DNA of 64,000 bases. It comes from Limnobacter sp. MED105 (GTDB lineage: Bacteria; Pseudomonadota; Gammaproteobacteria; Burkholderiales; Burkholderiaceae_B). The stretch spans positions 59,191-123,190 of the forward strand of contig NZ_ABCT01000009.1 in the NCBI RefSeq assembly GCF_000170915.1, read 5' to 3'. The notes beneath the pieces are model-generated. The model was not told the origin of the DNA and did not search any database. It saw only the letters and a list, made by a program, of their open reading frames with translations. Made by a program: the position numbers and the translations under genes. Shown piece after piece: positions 53,165-64,000 of this stretch (position 1 is its first letter; each line of letters starts with the position of its first letter).

Positions 53165-55279
53165 TTAAAAATCCACTGAAGCCGACACGATGAACGTACG
53201 CGGTGCTGCAACTGAGGCAAAAGTGCCGCTGACCAACCAGTAGTTTTCATCGGTGAGGTTTTCAATATTGGCGCGCAATATCAGGGGTTTGTTGCCCAGG
53301 CTGGTGCGGTATTGGGCACCAATGTCGTAGCGTGTCCATCCAGCCACACTCAGGTTGTTGGCTGCGTTCACTGCCATCTCGGAGGTGTTGATGATGCGAC
53401 CATTCACGCTGGCTTTGGGTAGCCAAGGCAAGTCATAGTCCAGGCCAAGGCTGAAGGTTTGGCGGGGCACGCTCGGTGCTTCATTGCCTTGGTTAACACC
53501 ACCTGCAGTGCTGCTCAATTCAGCGTCGTTGAACAAGGCACTGGCCATGCCGCGCAGGCCCGGGAAGACCTCGCCGTATGCGCCCAACTCAAGCCCTCGG
53601 TTGCGTTGCTCTCCATCGTAGTTTGAGGTGTTGGTGGCTGCGTTGGTTTGCAGGTTGGGTCTGGAAATTTCAAACACCGCTGCGGTGGTTGTAATGCGTC
53701 CCCAATCTTTTTTCACACCAATTTCAAATTGTGGCGATTTAAATGGGGCCAGTACTTCACCCGCATTTGCAAATGCCGGGCCCACGATGGTGCCGCGTGT
53801 TAGGCCTTCTGTGTAGTTGCTGTAGATCGATGTGCTGGGCGTGGCTTTGAACACCACGCCAACCAAGGGGGAAATGGAGCTTGCGTTGTAGGAACTGGTT
53901 ACAGCACCTGTGGTGGTGTTGAAGCCGTCTTGCTCCACGGTTTGATCTCGTGCACCCAAGGTGAGTAGCAAGCGGTCGTCCATGAACGCCATGGTGTCGG
54001 ACAACACATAACTGAACAAGGTACTTTCACTGGCTTTGGCAGGGCCACGGCGCGGTTGCCCTACTGGTGGTAACGGTGTTGGGTTGTAAATATTCGAGGG
54101 TACATTGGCACCCCCAGATACAAACACATTGCCGTTTTCCTGTTCAAGCAAACTGACGCCCACATTCACGGTGTGTTTCACACTGGCTGTGTTGAACTTC
54201 AGTCGAACACCAGCATCCATGCTGCTTGTTTTGGAGTAAGAGTCAAAGAACGTACCGCGCACGGTGAAGTTGCCTTGTTCATCCAGATCACCTCCGGTCA
54301 CAGGAAATACCTGCGTGGCATCGCCTTGGCGATAACCCAAACCACCATAGGTGGTTACGTGCTCATTGATGTCGTATTCAAACTTGCTCGCCACGGTGGT
54401 GTCTTGCAGTTCTAGGGGGTTGCCCGGGTAAAAATTCAGGTCGCCTGGGGGTGGAGCAGGCACCGCGCTCAACGTGGCTGGAATGCCAATTTGCGGGCGC
54501 AATTCCTCAATGTCCTCACGCTGCTCAAAGGCATCGAGTGACCATCTCAATTGGCGGCCACGGTAATCCAGCCCAATGGCTGCAAGCCCCAGTGCAGCAT
54601 CGCCATTTTTAATGCTGCCTTCGCCATCGCGAAGCACGCCGTTGAAGCGAACACCCCATTCGTTGTTTTCGCCAAATCTGCGACCAATGTCCAGGTGTGC
54701 ACCTACCTGACCTTCGCTTTGAATGCTGGTTTCAAGCCTTGTTAGTGGAATGTCATCTGCACGCTTGGTGACCACATTGATTCCGCCGCCTACACTGCCA
54801 TTGGGGGCAATGCCATTGACCAAAGCACCAGGGCCTTTCAGCAGCTCGACGCGTTCCAGAATTTCAATTGGCAAACGGCTGGAGGACACCAGACCATACA
54901 AACCATTCAAGCCAACATCGCCACTGGGCACGTTGAAACCACGAATTTGAAAGTCTTCACCAAAGCCGCCGGTACCTGTGAGTACGCGCACCGAGGCATC
55001 ATTTTCAAGTACGTCTTTCAGGGTTCGTGCCTGTTGGTTTTCAAGCAGGGTGGATGTGAAATTAACCGTGCTGAACGGAATGTCCATGACATCGTTGGTG
55101 CCCAAAACCCCGAGTGTTCCCTGGCGTGACACCTGACCACCTGCATAGGGCACGGTGCCCGAGCTACTTTCTGTTTCCGCAGAAACTTTGACTTCAGGAA
55201 GGGCGTTGTTTTGCGCCCAAGCGGAGGACAAGCCGGCCAGGCCCATGGCCAGGACGGTGGTTTTGAGTTTGAAAGACAT
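53165..55279 (-). CDS. TonB-dependent siderophore receptor
   Basis: This is a 704-residue outer-membrane receptor of the ferric-siderophore group. A signal peptide ends near SSAWAQ. The plug has DFQIRGFNVPSGDVGLNG and LLKGPGALVNGIAPNG, followed by GGGINVVTKRA. The barrel ends with Phe (VSASVDF). I chose the ATG at 55279; a TTG four codons earlier is possible. Two Fur-box-like repeats lie upstream, so iron repression is likely. The particular siderophore is unknown. Confidence 0.92.
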   Translation of the reverse strand: MSFKLKTTVLAMGLAGLSSAWAQNNALPEVKVSAETESSSGTVPYAGGQVSRQGTLGVLGTNDVMDIPFSTVNFTSTLLENQQARTLKDVLENDASVRVLTGTGGFGEDFQIRGFNVPSGDVGLNGLYGLVSSSRLPIEILERVELLKGPGALVNGIAPNGSVGGGINVVTKRADDIPLTRLETSIQSEGQVGAHLDIGRRFGENNEWGVRFNGVLRDGEGSIKNGDAALGLAAIGLDYRGRQLRWSLDAFEQREDIEELRPQIGIPATLSAVPAPPPGDLNFYPGNPLELQDTTVASKFEYDINEHVTTYGGLGYRQGDATQVFPVTGGDLDEQGNFTVRGTFFDSYSKTSSMDAGVRLKFNTASVKHTVNVGVSLLEQENGNVFVSGGANVPSNIYNPTPLPPVGQPRRGPAKASESTLFSYVLSDTMAFMDDRLLLTLGARDQTVEQDGFNTTTGAVTSSYNASSISPLVGVVFKATPSTSIYSNYTEGLTRGTIVGPAFANAGEVLAPFKSPQFEIGVKKDWGRITTTAAVFEISRPNLQTNAATNTSNYDGEQRNRGLELGAYGEVFPGLRGMASALFNDAELSSTAGGVNQGNEAPSVPRQTFSLGLDYDLPWLPKASVNGRIINTSEMAVNAANNLSVAGWTRYDIGAQYRTSLGNKPLILRANIENLTDENYWLVSGTFASVAAPRTFIVSASVDF

Positions 55280-55325
55280 AGTGCACACCAAGAAAGGAAT
55301 GAAAGAAAGAATCTGATGGATTGGT

Positions 55326-55338
55326 AATGATAATCATT
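55326..55338. promoter_or_regulatory. Fur box 1
   Basis: AATGAT-A-ATCATT is a perfect 13-bp inverted repeat that matches the core of the Fur consensus. It lies 47 bp upstream of the siderophore receptor start. Confidence 0.75.
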
Positions 55339-55386
55339 TTTAATAGGTGGGGCGCTGCCAATGCGCTGAAGGCACGAAATAAATAG

Positions 55387-55401
55387 TAATGACTCTCATT
55401 A
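55387..55401. promoter_or_regulatory. Fur box 2
   Basis: TAATGA-CTC-TCATTA is a second Fur-like inverted repeat, 61 bp from the first, in the intergenic region shared with the BCCT gene. Confidence 0.5.
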
Positions 55402-55512
55402 TTATTTGATGGATCTTTGAAAATAGTTAGTTTTATGAAATAAATGGGGTGTTTGGTCTGCCTTAATCTCTGTTAAGGTAAAAGCTGATCCCAAGAAAAT
55501 CTGAGGAAAAAG

Positions 55513-57117
55513 ATGAGCGACAGCAAAGATTTGATGGCACCCGACGGTGCCGTAAATCCTATCAATACAGACTACAAAGTGGGGCAGGACAATATCGTGA
55601 TGAAGGTCGGTCCATTCGGACTCGACATACACAATCGTGTGTTTGCGATTTCTGGTTTGGCAGTGGTTGCATTTGTCATTCTTACCCTGGCATTTCAGAA
55701 CGACGTAGCACCCCTCTTCACTTCCATGCGCAACTGGCTCACGTCAAATCTTGACTGGTTCTTCTTGAGTGCAGCCAATGTATTCATTCTGGTGTGTTTG
55801 GGTATCGCCGTCTCACCACTTGGAAGGGTACGGTTAGGTGGCACCGAGGCCCAACCCGACTATTCGTATTTGGGTTGGTTTTCGATGTTGTTCGCTGCAG
55901 GTATGGGTATCGGTTTGATGTTCTATGGTGTGTCAGAACCGCTCTCACATTATTCAAGTTCGGTAGGTGGAACCGACTGGGCTCCGCTGGGTGGTGCGGC
56001 AGGTGATCCTGAAGCTGCCGCAAAATTGGGGATGGCCGCCACAATATTCCATTGGGGTTTGCATCCTTGGGGCATATACGCAATCATCGCATTGGGTTTG
56101 GCAATCTTTTCATTTAATAAAGGATTGCCGTTGACCATCAGGTCGATCTTTTACCCATTGCTGGGAGAGCGCGTGTGGGGTTGGCCTGGGCATATCATCG
56201 ATATTCTGGCAATTCTTGCCACCCTGTTCGGTTTGGCTACTTCGTTGGGGTTTGGTGCATCACAAGCTGCCGCAGGCCTTAATTTTCTGTTTGACTTTCC
56301 TGCCAATGACACCAGCAAGGTATTGTTGATCATCGGTATTACTGCCGTCGCGCTTATGTCGGTGGTTGCCGGGCTGGATGCGGGGGTCAAGCGCTTGTCC
56401 GAGATCAACATGTTGCTGGCGGTCACGCTGCTTCTCTTTGTCATTGTAGTGGGGCCTACGCTACTGATTCTGACAGGCGTGCTTGATAACCTGATGGCCT
56501 ACATACAATATCTTCCAGCCCTGTCCAATCCTGTAGGGAGAGAGGACGCCAATTTCACACAGGGTTGGACTGCATTTTACTGGGCGTGGTGGATATCCTG
56601 GTCGCCATTTGTAGGCATGTTCATTGCACGGGTCTCTCGTGGTCGTACCGTACGTGAATTTATTGTGTCGGTATTGCTGGTTCCATCTTTGGCGTGTGTG
56701 CTCTGGATGTCGGTGTTTGGCGGAGTGGCCATTGAGCAGGTGGTTAGCGAGGGTTACAAGGCAGCTGCCGAGGCCGAGTTACCTTTGCAGTTATTTCTGA
56801 TGTTGGAAGCATTGCCTTTGGCGCAAATCACCTCCTTTGTGGCCATCATATTGGTGATTGTTTTCTTTGTTACGTCTTCAGACTCGGGGTCATTGGTAAT
56901 CGATGTCATATCTGCGGGTGGCAAGGTCGACGCGCCTACGCCCCAACGGGTATTCTGGTGCGTATTTGAAGGGCTGGTAGCGATTGCGCTGATCTTGGGT
57001 GGTGGCTTGGCTGCTCTCCAGGCGATGTCGGTTTCTACCGGATTTCCATTTACTATCGTGCTTCTGGTCGCAACCATTGCCGTGATCAAGGGCTTGGCCA
57101 GCGAGCCACGCGCCTGA
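55513..57117 (+). CDS. BCCT-family transporter (betaine/choline/carnitine type)
   Basis: This is a 534-residue inner-membrane transporter with 12 predicted helices. The BCCT signature FHWGLHPWGIYAIIAL is at about 177-192 and FYWAWWISWSPFVGMFIAR is at about 355-373. AGMGIGLMFYGVSEP is also typical. Substrates are quaternary ammonium compounds or related zwitterions; which one is not clear. The start has GAGGAAAAAG upstream. Ten bp after the stop comes a CNB-CBS-DUF294 gene and then an exonuclease, an arrangement usually seen with other solute transporters. Confidence 0.92.
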   Translation: MSDSKDLMAPDGAVNPINTDYKVGQDNIVMKVGPFGLDIHNRVFAISGLAVVAFVILTLAFQNDVAPLFTSMRNWLTSNLDWFFLSAANVFILVCLGIAVSPLGRVRLGGTEAQPDYSYLGWFSMLFAAGMGIGLMFYGVSEPLSHYSSSVGGTDWAPLGGAAGDPEAAAKLGMAATIFHWGLHPWGIYAIIALGLAIFSFNKGLPLTIRSIFYPLLGERVWGWPGHIIDILAILATLFGLATSLGFGASQAAAGLNFLFDFPANDTSKVLLIIGITAVALMSVVAGLDAGVKRLSEINMLLAVTLLLFVIVVGPTLLILTGVLDNLMAYIQYLPALSNPVGREDANFTQGWTAFYWAWWISWSPFVGMFIARVSRGRTVREFIVSVLLVPSLACVLWMSVFGGVAIEQVVSEGYKAAAEAELPLQLFLMLEALPLAQITSFVAIILVIVFFVTSSDSGSLVIDVISAGGKVDAPTPQRVFWCVFEGLVAIALILGGGLAALQAMSVSTGFPFTIVLLVATIAVIKGLASEPRA

Positions 57118-57127
57118 TGGATTTCGC

Positions 57128-58987
57128 ATGAATGCTGAACAACTAGAAATCATCGAGTTTTTTCAGAAGCATGCGCCTTTGAACAGTCTTGGCGAGGCGC
57201 ATGTTCAACTCGTCCTCGCTAATCTTGAAATCAGCTATTTCAAGGCTGGTTCACCTATTCTCAGTTTTGACGAACCTGCAAATTATTGGTTTGTCATTCG
57301 CAGTGGCGCTGTAGAAGTATTTCGTAGAGATGGGCAGTTGTATAACCGTCTCTGTGAGGGTGGCTACTTCGGCGAATTTGGATTGTTGCGGGGCAAGAAA
57401 GTACGTTTTCCAGCCAAGGCGCTGGAAGACACCTTGTGCTATCTGATTCCTGCAACCGTATTCGGCACATTGTTCGAGCAATGCGAGGCTTTTGCTGACT
57501 ACGTGGAAATTGAAGACAACACTCGATTGAAGCAGGCGGTTTCCAGAAGTCATCAGAACAATGTGCTGTTTACCGCCAACATCGATCAGCTAATCAGTAA
57601 CTCGCCTTTGTGTTTGAGCGGCGACACACCTGTTCAAGAGGCTGCGGTTCAAATGGCACAGTCAAATCAAACTGCCGTGATTGTGCAAGACGAGTCGCAG
57701 TCTTTGATCGGCATTGTGACAGATCAGGACTTTCGCGATCGTGTGGTGGCCAAGGGCTTGCCCTACAGCACGCCTATCCGGCACATCATGACCGAGAGTC
57801 CTGGAACTGTGAACCACAACCAACTGGTGTTCGAGGCGATGATGCTGATGTTGCGCAATAACACCCAGCATGTGCCTGTTTTAAAGAACAGTGAAGTGGT
57901 GGGTATGGTGTCGCAATCTGATTTGGTCAAATACCAGTCCAGAAACAGTTTGTTTTTGGTGAACAGCATTTTCAATTCGACTTCAGTTGTTGAACTGGCA
58001 GCCTTGAAGAAAGATGTCCAGGCAGCTTTTGTCCGAATGGTGCAAGAAGATGCCAACTCTCGTATGGTCGGCAGCGCCATGGCAGCCATCGGTCGCAGCT
58101 TTAAACAAAAATTATTGGAGCTTGCCGTGCAGGAGTTGGGTTCCCCGCCGGTGCCCTGTTGTTTTCTGGCATTGGGCTCCATGGCACGCGAAGAACAATT
58201 GATAGTCACTGATCAGGACAATGCTTTGATCATTGATGATCGGTACGACCCTGCGCTGCATGGTCAGTATTTTGAAAGGCTTGCAAATCTTGTTTGCGAT
58301 GGTCTGAACGCTTGTGGCTATGACCACTGCACCGGAAAAATAATGGCGAGCAACCCGCAATGGCGGATGCCTCTGGCTCAGTGGAAATCCACTTTTCTGG
58401 ACTGGATCAACAACCCAAGTCCTGAGGGACTTTTGAACAGCAATGTGTTTTTTGATCTTGATGGCGTGTGGGGTGAAACTGCATTTGCCAAGGAGCTGAA
58501 TCAGTTGATCCGAAGCAAAGGTAGTGCTTCCTACAGATTTTTGTCATCTATGGCGCGCAATGCCATTTTGCGAACTCCGCCGTTGGGGTTTTTCAAAGAT
58601 TTTGTCATGGAGATGGATGGTAGCCAAACCAAAACAATCAATATGAAGCGGCGCGGCACAGCGCCATTGGCTGATCTGATTCGTGTGCATGCCCTGTCTG
58701 TGGGAAGTCACTCTCGCAATTCGTTTGCGCGTTTGGCCGACATTGAAAAGTCGGGCATTTTGGTGAAGGGGCAGGTGGCCAATATTCGAGACTCTATGGA
58801 ATTGATATCCATGGTGCGAATTCGGCATCAGGCGATTAGTCTTGAGTCGGGTGGTAAGCCTGACAATAACGTAGATCCCAAGAAGTTGTCCGATTTTGAG
58901 CGAAAGAATTTAAAAGACGCATTCCAGATTCTGAGTGATGCCCAGACTTTTTTGAAGTTTCGGTATCAGTCTAGCCGCGGTCAGTGA
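57128..58987 (+). CDS. CNB-CBS-DUF294 putative nucleotidyltransferase
   Basis: This is a 619-residue signalling protein. A cyclic-nucleotide-binding-like domain is at about 10-130, a CBS pair at about 155-275, and a DUF294 nucleotidyltransferase domain, GlnD-like, at about 330-470. Its motif LALGSMAREEQL and TDQDNALI (Asp362, Asp364) would bind metal. A DUF294_C helical domain ends it. The composition suggests adenosine-nucleotide-sensed control, possibly of the transporter upstream. Its stop overlaps the exonuclease start. Confidence 0.85.
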   Translation: MNAEQLEIIEFFQKHAPLNSLGEAHVQLVLANLEISYFKAGSPILSFDEPANYWFVIRSGAVEVFRRDGQLYNRLCEGGYFGEFGLLRGKKVRFPAKALEDTLCYLIPATVFGTLFEQCEAFADYVEIEDNTRLKQAVSRSHQNNVLFTANIDQLISNSPLCLSGDTPVQEAAVQMAQSNQTAVIVQDESQSLIGIVTDQDFRDRVVAKGLPYSTPIRHIMTESPGTVNHNQLVFEAMMLMLRNNTQHVPVLKNSEVVGMVSQSDLVKYQSRNSLFLVNSIFNSTSVVELAALKKDVQAAFVRMVQEDANSRMVGSAMAAIGRSFKQKLLELAVQELGSPPVPCCFLALGSMAREEQLIVTDQDNALIIDDRYDPALHGQYFERLANLVCDGLNACGYDHCTGKIMASNPQWRMPLAQWKSTFLDWINNPSPEGLLNSNVFFDLDGVWGETAFAKELNQLIRSKGSASYRFLSSMARNAILRTPPLGFFKDFVMEMDGSQTKTINMKRRGTAPLADLIRVHALSVGSHSRNSFARLADIEKSGILVKGQVANIRDSMELISMVRIRHQAISLESGGKPDNNVDPKKLSDFERKNLKDAFQILSDAQTFLKFRYQSSRGQ

Positions 58988-59739
58988 ACGTCATGATGCC
59001 TTTGCCAAAGTTGAAAGGATTTTTGAAATCGAATGTACAGCGCTCATGGAGATCACCTGTTGAGCAGGCTGCCAAAGTTGCACAACATCCGGACCTTCAA
59101 TCTTATTACGCCTCATTCTCGCTGGATGAGCAATTGACTTTGGGTCAGGCGCCGATGTTGGCAATTGATTTTGAAACAACCGGCTTGAACCCCGAGTATG
59201 ACGATATCATCAGTATTGGCGCAGTACCTTTGATGTCAAACCGGATTATGTTGGGACAAAGCCGGTATTGGATTTTAAAGCCTGCTGCGAAACTTCGTTC
59301 GGACACCATCCCGATACACGGTATTACGCATTCCGATATTGCCAATGCTCCTGACTTGATTGATGTACTTCCAGAGTTACTGAAGATGATGTCAGGCAAG
59401 CTGGCAGTGGCCCATTGTGCAGCCATAGAGACGCGGTTTCTTGACACTGCGTTGCAATATCGGGTCGGCGAAGGAATCGTATTTCCAGTGATTGATACGA
59501 TGGGTATTGAGCGACATTTTTCTGATCATCAGAATTCAGGGCTTTTTGAGCGCATGTTCAGAAAATCGCAAGGTGCTTCCCTGCGACTTCCAGACATACG
59601 GAAGCGTTACAAATTGCCTTTCTACCGCCCTCATAACGCCTTGGTTGACGCTTTGGCTTGTGCTGAGTTGCTCCAGGCCCAGATACAGCATCATGCGCTT
59701 GACGGATTCCCGGTCAGTGAAATTTTGCCCCTCAGTTAA
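58984..59739 (+). CDS. DnaQ-like 3'-5' exonuclease (DEDDh)
   Basis: This is a 251-residue exonuclease-fold protein. Exo I is AIDFETTGLNPEYDD (Asp, Glu), Exo II includes ITHSDIANAPD, and Exo III is RPHNALVDALACAEL (His, Asp). It begins with GTG overlapping the DUF294 stop; an ATG at 58993 is an alternative. A CBS-DUF294 gene and a DnaQ-like gene form a conserved pair in many proteobacteria, often next to solute or acetate permeases. Its real substrate is unknown. Confidence 0.85.
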   Translation: MNVMMPLPKLKGFLKSNVQRSWRSPVEQAAKVAQHPDLQSYYASFSLDEQLTLGQAPMLAIDFETTGLNPEYDDIISIGAVPLMSNRIMLGQSRYWILKPAAKLRSDTIPIHGITHSDIANAPDLIDVLPELLKMMSGKLAVAHCAAIETRFLDTALQYRVGEGIVFPVIDTMGIERHFSDHQNSGLFERMFRKSQGASLRLPDIRKRYKLPFYRPHNALVDALACAELLQAQIQHHALDGFPVSEILPLS

Positions 59740-59753
59740 GGAGAATAAAAACA

Positions 59754-61115
59754 GTGATCATTCAAAATAAACTAACTTGCTGTGCTCTTGTAATGGCCGG
59801 ATTCTCATTCGGTATTCCTGCAATTGCACAGGAAAGCGCGGCAGATTTAAAAGATCGAATCAGGCTGCTTGAAGCTGAACTTGAACAGACCAAGCGCGCA
59901 CTGGCCAAGGCCGAGGCAGAGAAATCGACCGCAAATGTCGAAGCGCAACCAGACACAGACATGGCATTTAATGTGGCGGGTGGTCGATTGAAAGTGGGCG
60001 GTGCAGTGCGCGTGAATTACACCGCAGGTACTTATCCGAAAGACACGGGCGGAGGTGAAAGCAGTCGTGCTTTTCCGGATGGTGGCAATGTGGGGTTGGA
60101 CACTGCGCGTATTAATCTGGATTACGAGAACGGAAATGTGTTGGGCAAGTTCGAATATCGCTTTTACGATGGTTATGGTGGGTTTGGTACGGGCTACCAC
60201 ATGTTGCACACCGCCTGGTTGGGTTACAACTATGCCAACGGCAGCCAGGTGCAAGTGGGCGTGAACAGGGTACCGTTTGGTCCTGGTCCGTACGGCGTTT
60301 CACAAAGTTTTTTCTTTGATCAGCATTATTATGTTGGCCTGTCCGATGACATGGACTTGGGTGTGAAATATTCATGGACTACAGGCGACTGGAAATGGGA
60401 TGCAGGGTATTACCTGCAGGATGAGGGGTCTTACAAAGGCGGATCCAAAAAAGCAGACCGCTATTCCTACGATGTGATTACTGACAGCGTTGGCAACGGT
60501 TATGAAGAAGAGAACCAGGTGAACTTGCGGGGTATTTATTCGACGAAGTTGGCGGGGATTGATTCTGATTTGGGTTTCTCGGTCCAATACGGCGAAATGC
60601 GCGGCAAGGGCGTTAATGTTCTTGGTAATCCCACGCGGGACGGCGACATGTCGGCCTACTCTTTGCACATGGTGAACAAATGGAATAATTTCACCTTGGC
60701 CACTCAGGGCACACACTACGATTACGATGTCGAACAGGCTGGGGTGGCAAATCAGGGCGAAATTTTGATGGGCGCGTTTGCATTCCCAACTGCCGTGGCG
60801 CGTGAGGCATTTATTCCTGCTGTTTCGTTGAGTTATTACCTGGAGACACCTTCGATAGCTTGGCTGAATTACGTGATCCCATTTGTCGAATACAGTTCGA
60901 TTATGAAAGATGAAGCTGGCTTCAATGACAGTGAGTTGTACACGATCGGTGCCGCTTTTGGCACCGCTGGCGGATGGTATACCTATGCAGAATACGCAAC
61001 CAGCAATGGCAACGATTTCATCGGAGGCGATGGCGGTTTTAATAGTCGGTTTGGAGCAAACCCAAACCCGACTCGAAATCATCGCTTCAACATCAATTTT
61101 GGTTACTATTTTTAA
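59754..61115 (+). CDS. Outer-membrane porin with N-terminal coiled coil
   Basis: This is a 453-residue porin. A signal peptide (cleavage near GIPAIAQ) is followed by a heptad-like coiled coil (DLKDRIRLLEAELEQTKRAL, about 30-55) that would trimerise in the periplasm. The beta-barrel from about residue 80 ends in NFGYYF. It resembles phosphate-selective/OprP-like porins, but selectivity cannot be deduced. The start is GTG with TAAGGAGAA upstream. Its last 23 bases overlap the convergent hydrolase gene. Confidence 0.82.
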   Translation: MIIQNKLTCCALVMAGFSFGIPAIAQESAADLKDRIRLLEAELEQTKRALAKAEAEKSTANVEAQPDTDMAFNVAGGRLKVGGAVRVNYTAGTYPKDTGGGESSRAFPDGGNVGLDTARINLDYENGNVLGKFEYRFYDGYGGFGTGYHMLHTAWLGYNYANGSQVQVGVNRVPFGPGPYGVSQSFFFDQHYYVGLSDDMDLGVKYSWTTGDWKWDAGYYLQDEGSYKGGSKKADRYSYDVITDSVGNGYEEENQVNLRGIYSTKLAGIDSDLGFSVQYGEMRGKGVNVLGNPTRDGDMSAYSLHMVNKWNNFTLATQGTHYDYDVEQAGVANQGEILMGAFAFPTAVAREAFIPAVSLSYYLETPSIAWLNYVIPFVEYSSIMKDEAGFNDSELYTIGAAFGTAGGWYTYAEYATSNGNDFIGGDGGFNSRFGANPNPTRNHRFNINFGYYF

Positions 61116-62217
61116 AGTCTAGAGGGTGTGGGCCCTGGAAGCGGGGCCTTAAAATATCATCAAGTATTGTTGTAGTCACTTCTCTTAAATTGCTTGGCTT
61201 CCACTTTGGCGATTTGTCCTTGTCAACCAGCAAGGCGCGTACACCTTCCGGAAAGTCTGGGTGAACACAACAGCCAATCGAGGCCTGGTATTCAAGCCGC
61301 AACACATCGGCGAGATCAGCGCCTGCGTGGCGGTTCATCAATTCAAACGACAGGGCTGCAGAGGTGGGCGACCCGTGCGCATAGGCCTGTGCTGCGTTTG
61401 CAAGCCACGTTACTTTGCTTTGTTGAAGTTCTCGCAATGACTGGTCAATATCTGCCAATGATTTCTGATTCATTACTGCATCGATCTCTTCGGCATGTGT
61501 ATGTAATAAACCGGTGGGTGCTTCCACTTCAAACTGTTTGAGCAATTCTGACAACACGGCTTTGTCCGGGTTGAATTGACCAGTCCAATTGGTTTGCGCT
61601 ACCGCCTTGAGTACTGTTGCAAATTGATCGTGAGGTACCACTGCATCGGCCCAATTGCCGATCAAGGCATCGCCTGCGTTGATGATTGCGCCGGTCAACG
61701 CCAAAAACAAACCAGTTCGCGCGGGCATGCGGTGCAAAAACCAGGTGCCCGCCACATCCGGGTACAGGCCAATGTGAATTTCCGGCATGGCAATGCGTGC
61801 ATTCGGGCTGACCACACGGTGTGAGGCGCCCACCATCAGGCCAACGCCACCGCCCATCACAATGCCGTGTGCCCAACACAGAATGGGTTTGGGGTAAGTG
61901 TGTATGCGGTAGTCCAACCTGTATTCGCGCTCGAAAAAAGCCTCGGCTTCTGGCGGTACAACACCTGTTTCCACCCGCTTGCTGGCGTGGTGCAAACTAA
62001 CCACGTCGCCTCCCGCACAGAAGGCCTTGTCGCCAGCAGCACTGAGCACCACACCTGCGATTGAATCGTCTTCAGCCCAGCTTTTGAGTTGCGGATCGAG
62101 CAGGTCGATCATGGGCAAGGTGAGCGCATTGAGCGCAGCAGGGTTATTCAAAACCGCATGCCCGAAACTGTGGCCACTGGCGGTGGTGAAAGTGCTGAAA
62201 GTGACAGGTGCTGACAT
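61093..62217 (-). CDS. 3-hydroxyisobutyryl-CoA hydrolase (crotonase fold)
   Basis: This is a 374-residue crotonase-superfamily enzyme of valine catabolism. It releases 3-hydroxyisobutyrate from its CoA ester. The oxyanion-hole motifs KAFCAGGDVVSLHH and HGIVMGGGVGLMVG, and the catalytic Glu segment MPEIHIGLYPDVAG, are characteristic. The length is that of the hydrolase rather than of short enoyl-CoA hydratases. I chose the ATG at 62217; the frame extends further upstream but without family sequence. It could instead be an enoyl-CoA hydratase-type paralogue. Confidence 0.85.
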   Translation of the reverse strand: MSAPVTFSTFTTASGHSFGHAVLNNPAALNALTLPMIDLLDPQLKSWAEDDSIAGVVLSAAGDKAFCAGGDVVSLHHASKRVETGVVPPEAEAFFEREYRLDYRIHTYPKPILCWAHGIVMGGGVGLMVGASHRVVSPNARIAMPEIHIGLYPDVAGTWFLHRMPARTGLFLALTGAIINAGDALIGNWADAVVPHDQFATVLKAVAQTNWTGQFNPDKAVLSELLKQFEVEAPTGLLHTHAEEIDAVMNQKSLADIDQSLRELQQSKVTWLANAAQAYAHGSPTSAALSFELMNRHAGADLADVLRLEYQASIGCCVHPDFPEGVRALLVDKDKSPKWKPSNLREVTTTILDDILRPRFQGPHPLDFKNSNQN

Positions 62218-62270
62218 GTTTTGATTGTGATGTACGGTTTTCAGAGTGACTGCAAAAGATACACCAATAA

Positions 62271-62302
62271 AAAAAGCCCGATGCTTTCGCACCGGGCTTT
62301 TT
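62271..62302 (-). terminator. Terminator after katG
   Basis: The stem AAAAAGCCCG / CGGGCTTTTT with a 12-nt loop is followed by T on the minus strand. It lies 18 bp after the katG stop and upstream of the hydrolase gene. Confidence 0.85.
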
Positions 62303-62319
62303 GCAACTACCAGATCAAA

Positions 62320-64000
<1,681 letters not shown>

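Overview
The window looks like the chromosome of a beta-proteobacterium, probably Burkholderiales. A Limnobacter-like organism would fit the mix of phenol meta-cleavage, sulfide oxidation and moderate base composition, but that genus is an inference. No rRNA, tRNA or CRISPR array was seen.

Region 1 (about 0.06-14.6 kb) is a sulfide and sulfane-sulfur handling locus. It holds a TonB-dependent receptor, a small methyltransferase, a 1-Cys peroxiredoxin, a CIO-type cytochrome bd oxidase (cioAB), a DUF442-sulfide:quinone oxidoreductase fusion, a SulP transporter, a persulfide dioxygenase and a second DUF442 protein. A divergent set (DUF2892 protein, exported DsrE-like protein, exported rhodanese) lies beside a sigma-54 activator with the FisR cysteine triad. 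TGGCAG/CTGCCA repeats recur upstream of three transcription units, each about 75-135 bp from a sigma-54-type -24/-12 element, which suggests one FisR regulon. A TonB-receptor 3' remnant ends the region.

Region 2 (14.6-20.9 kb) is A+T-richer. It contains only two minus-strand genes: a 1707-residue protein with two tyrosine-recombinase domains (the first lacking its nucleophilic Tyr) and a 359-residue protein of unknown family. It looks like a minimal integrating element without visible cargo.

Region 3 (21.2-44 kb) is a complete phenol meta-cleavage pathway in two divergent blocks. On the plus strand, dmpCDEFGHI is preceded by a GntR regulator and a sigma-70 promoter inside a triple 19-bp-period repeat. 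On the minus strand, dmpKLMNOPQB has a near-perfect sigma-54 promoter and a DmpR-type activator gene downstream. Between the blocks lies a four-gene envelope module (YCF48-like lipoprotein, MMPL/RND transporter, DUF1302 and DUF1329 proteins). Phenol hydroxylase makes catechols, DmpB cleaves the ring, and DmpC-I convert the product to pyruvate and acetyl-CoA.

Region 4 (44-64 kb) is mixed: HU, a lone arsenite methyltransferase, a TM2 protein, an SRPBCC protein, a NarL-type two-component system, a Gly-rich lipoprotein, a cupin protein, a thioesterase, a Fur-box-preceded siderophore receptor, a BCCT transporter followed by a CNB-CBS-DUF294 protein, a DEDDh exonuclease and a porin, then 3-hydroxyisobutyryl-CoA hydrolase and a katG that runs off the right edge.
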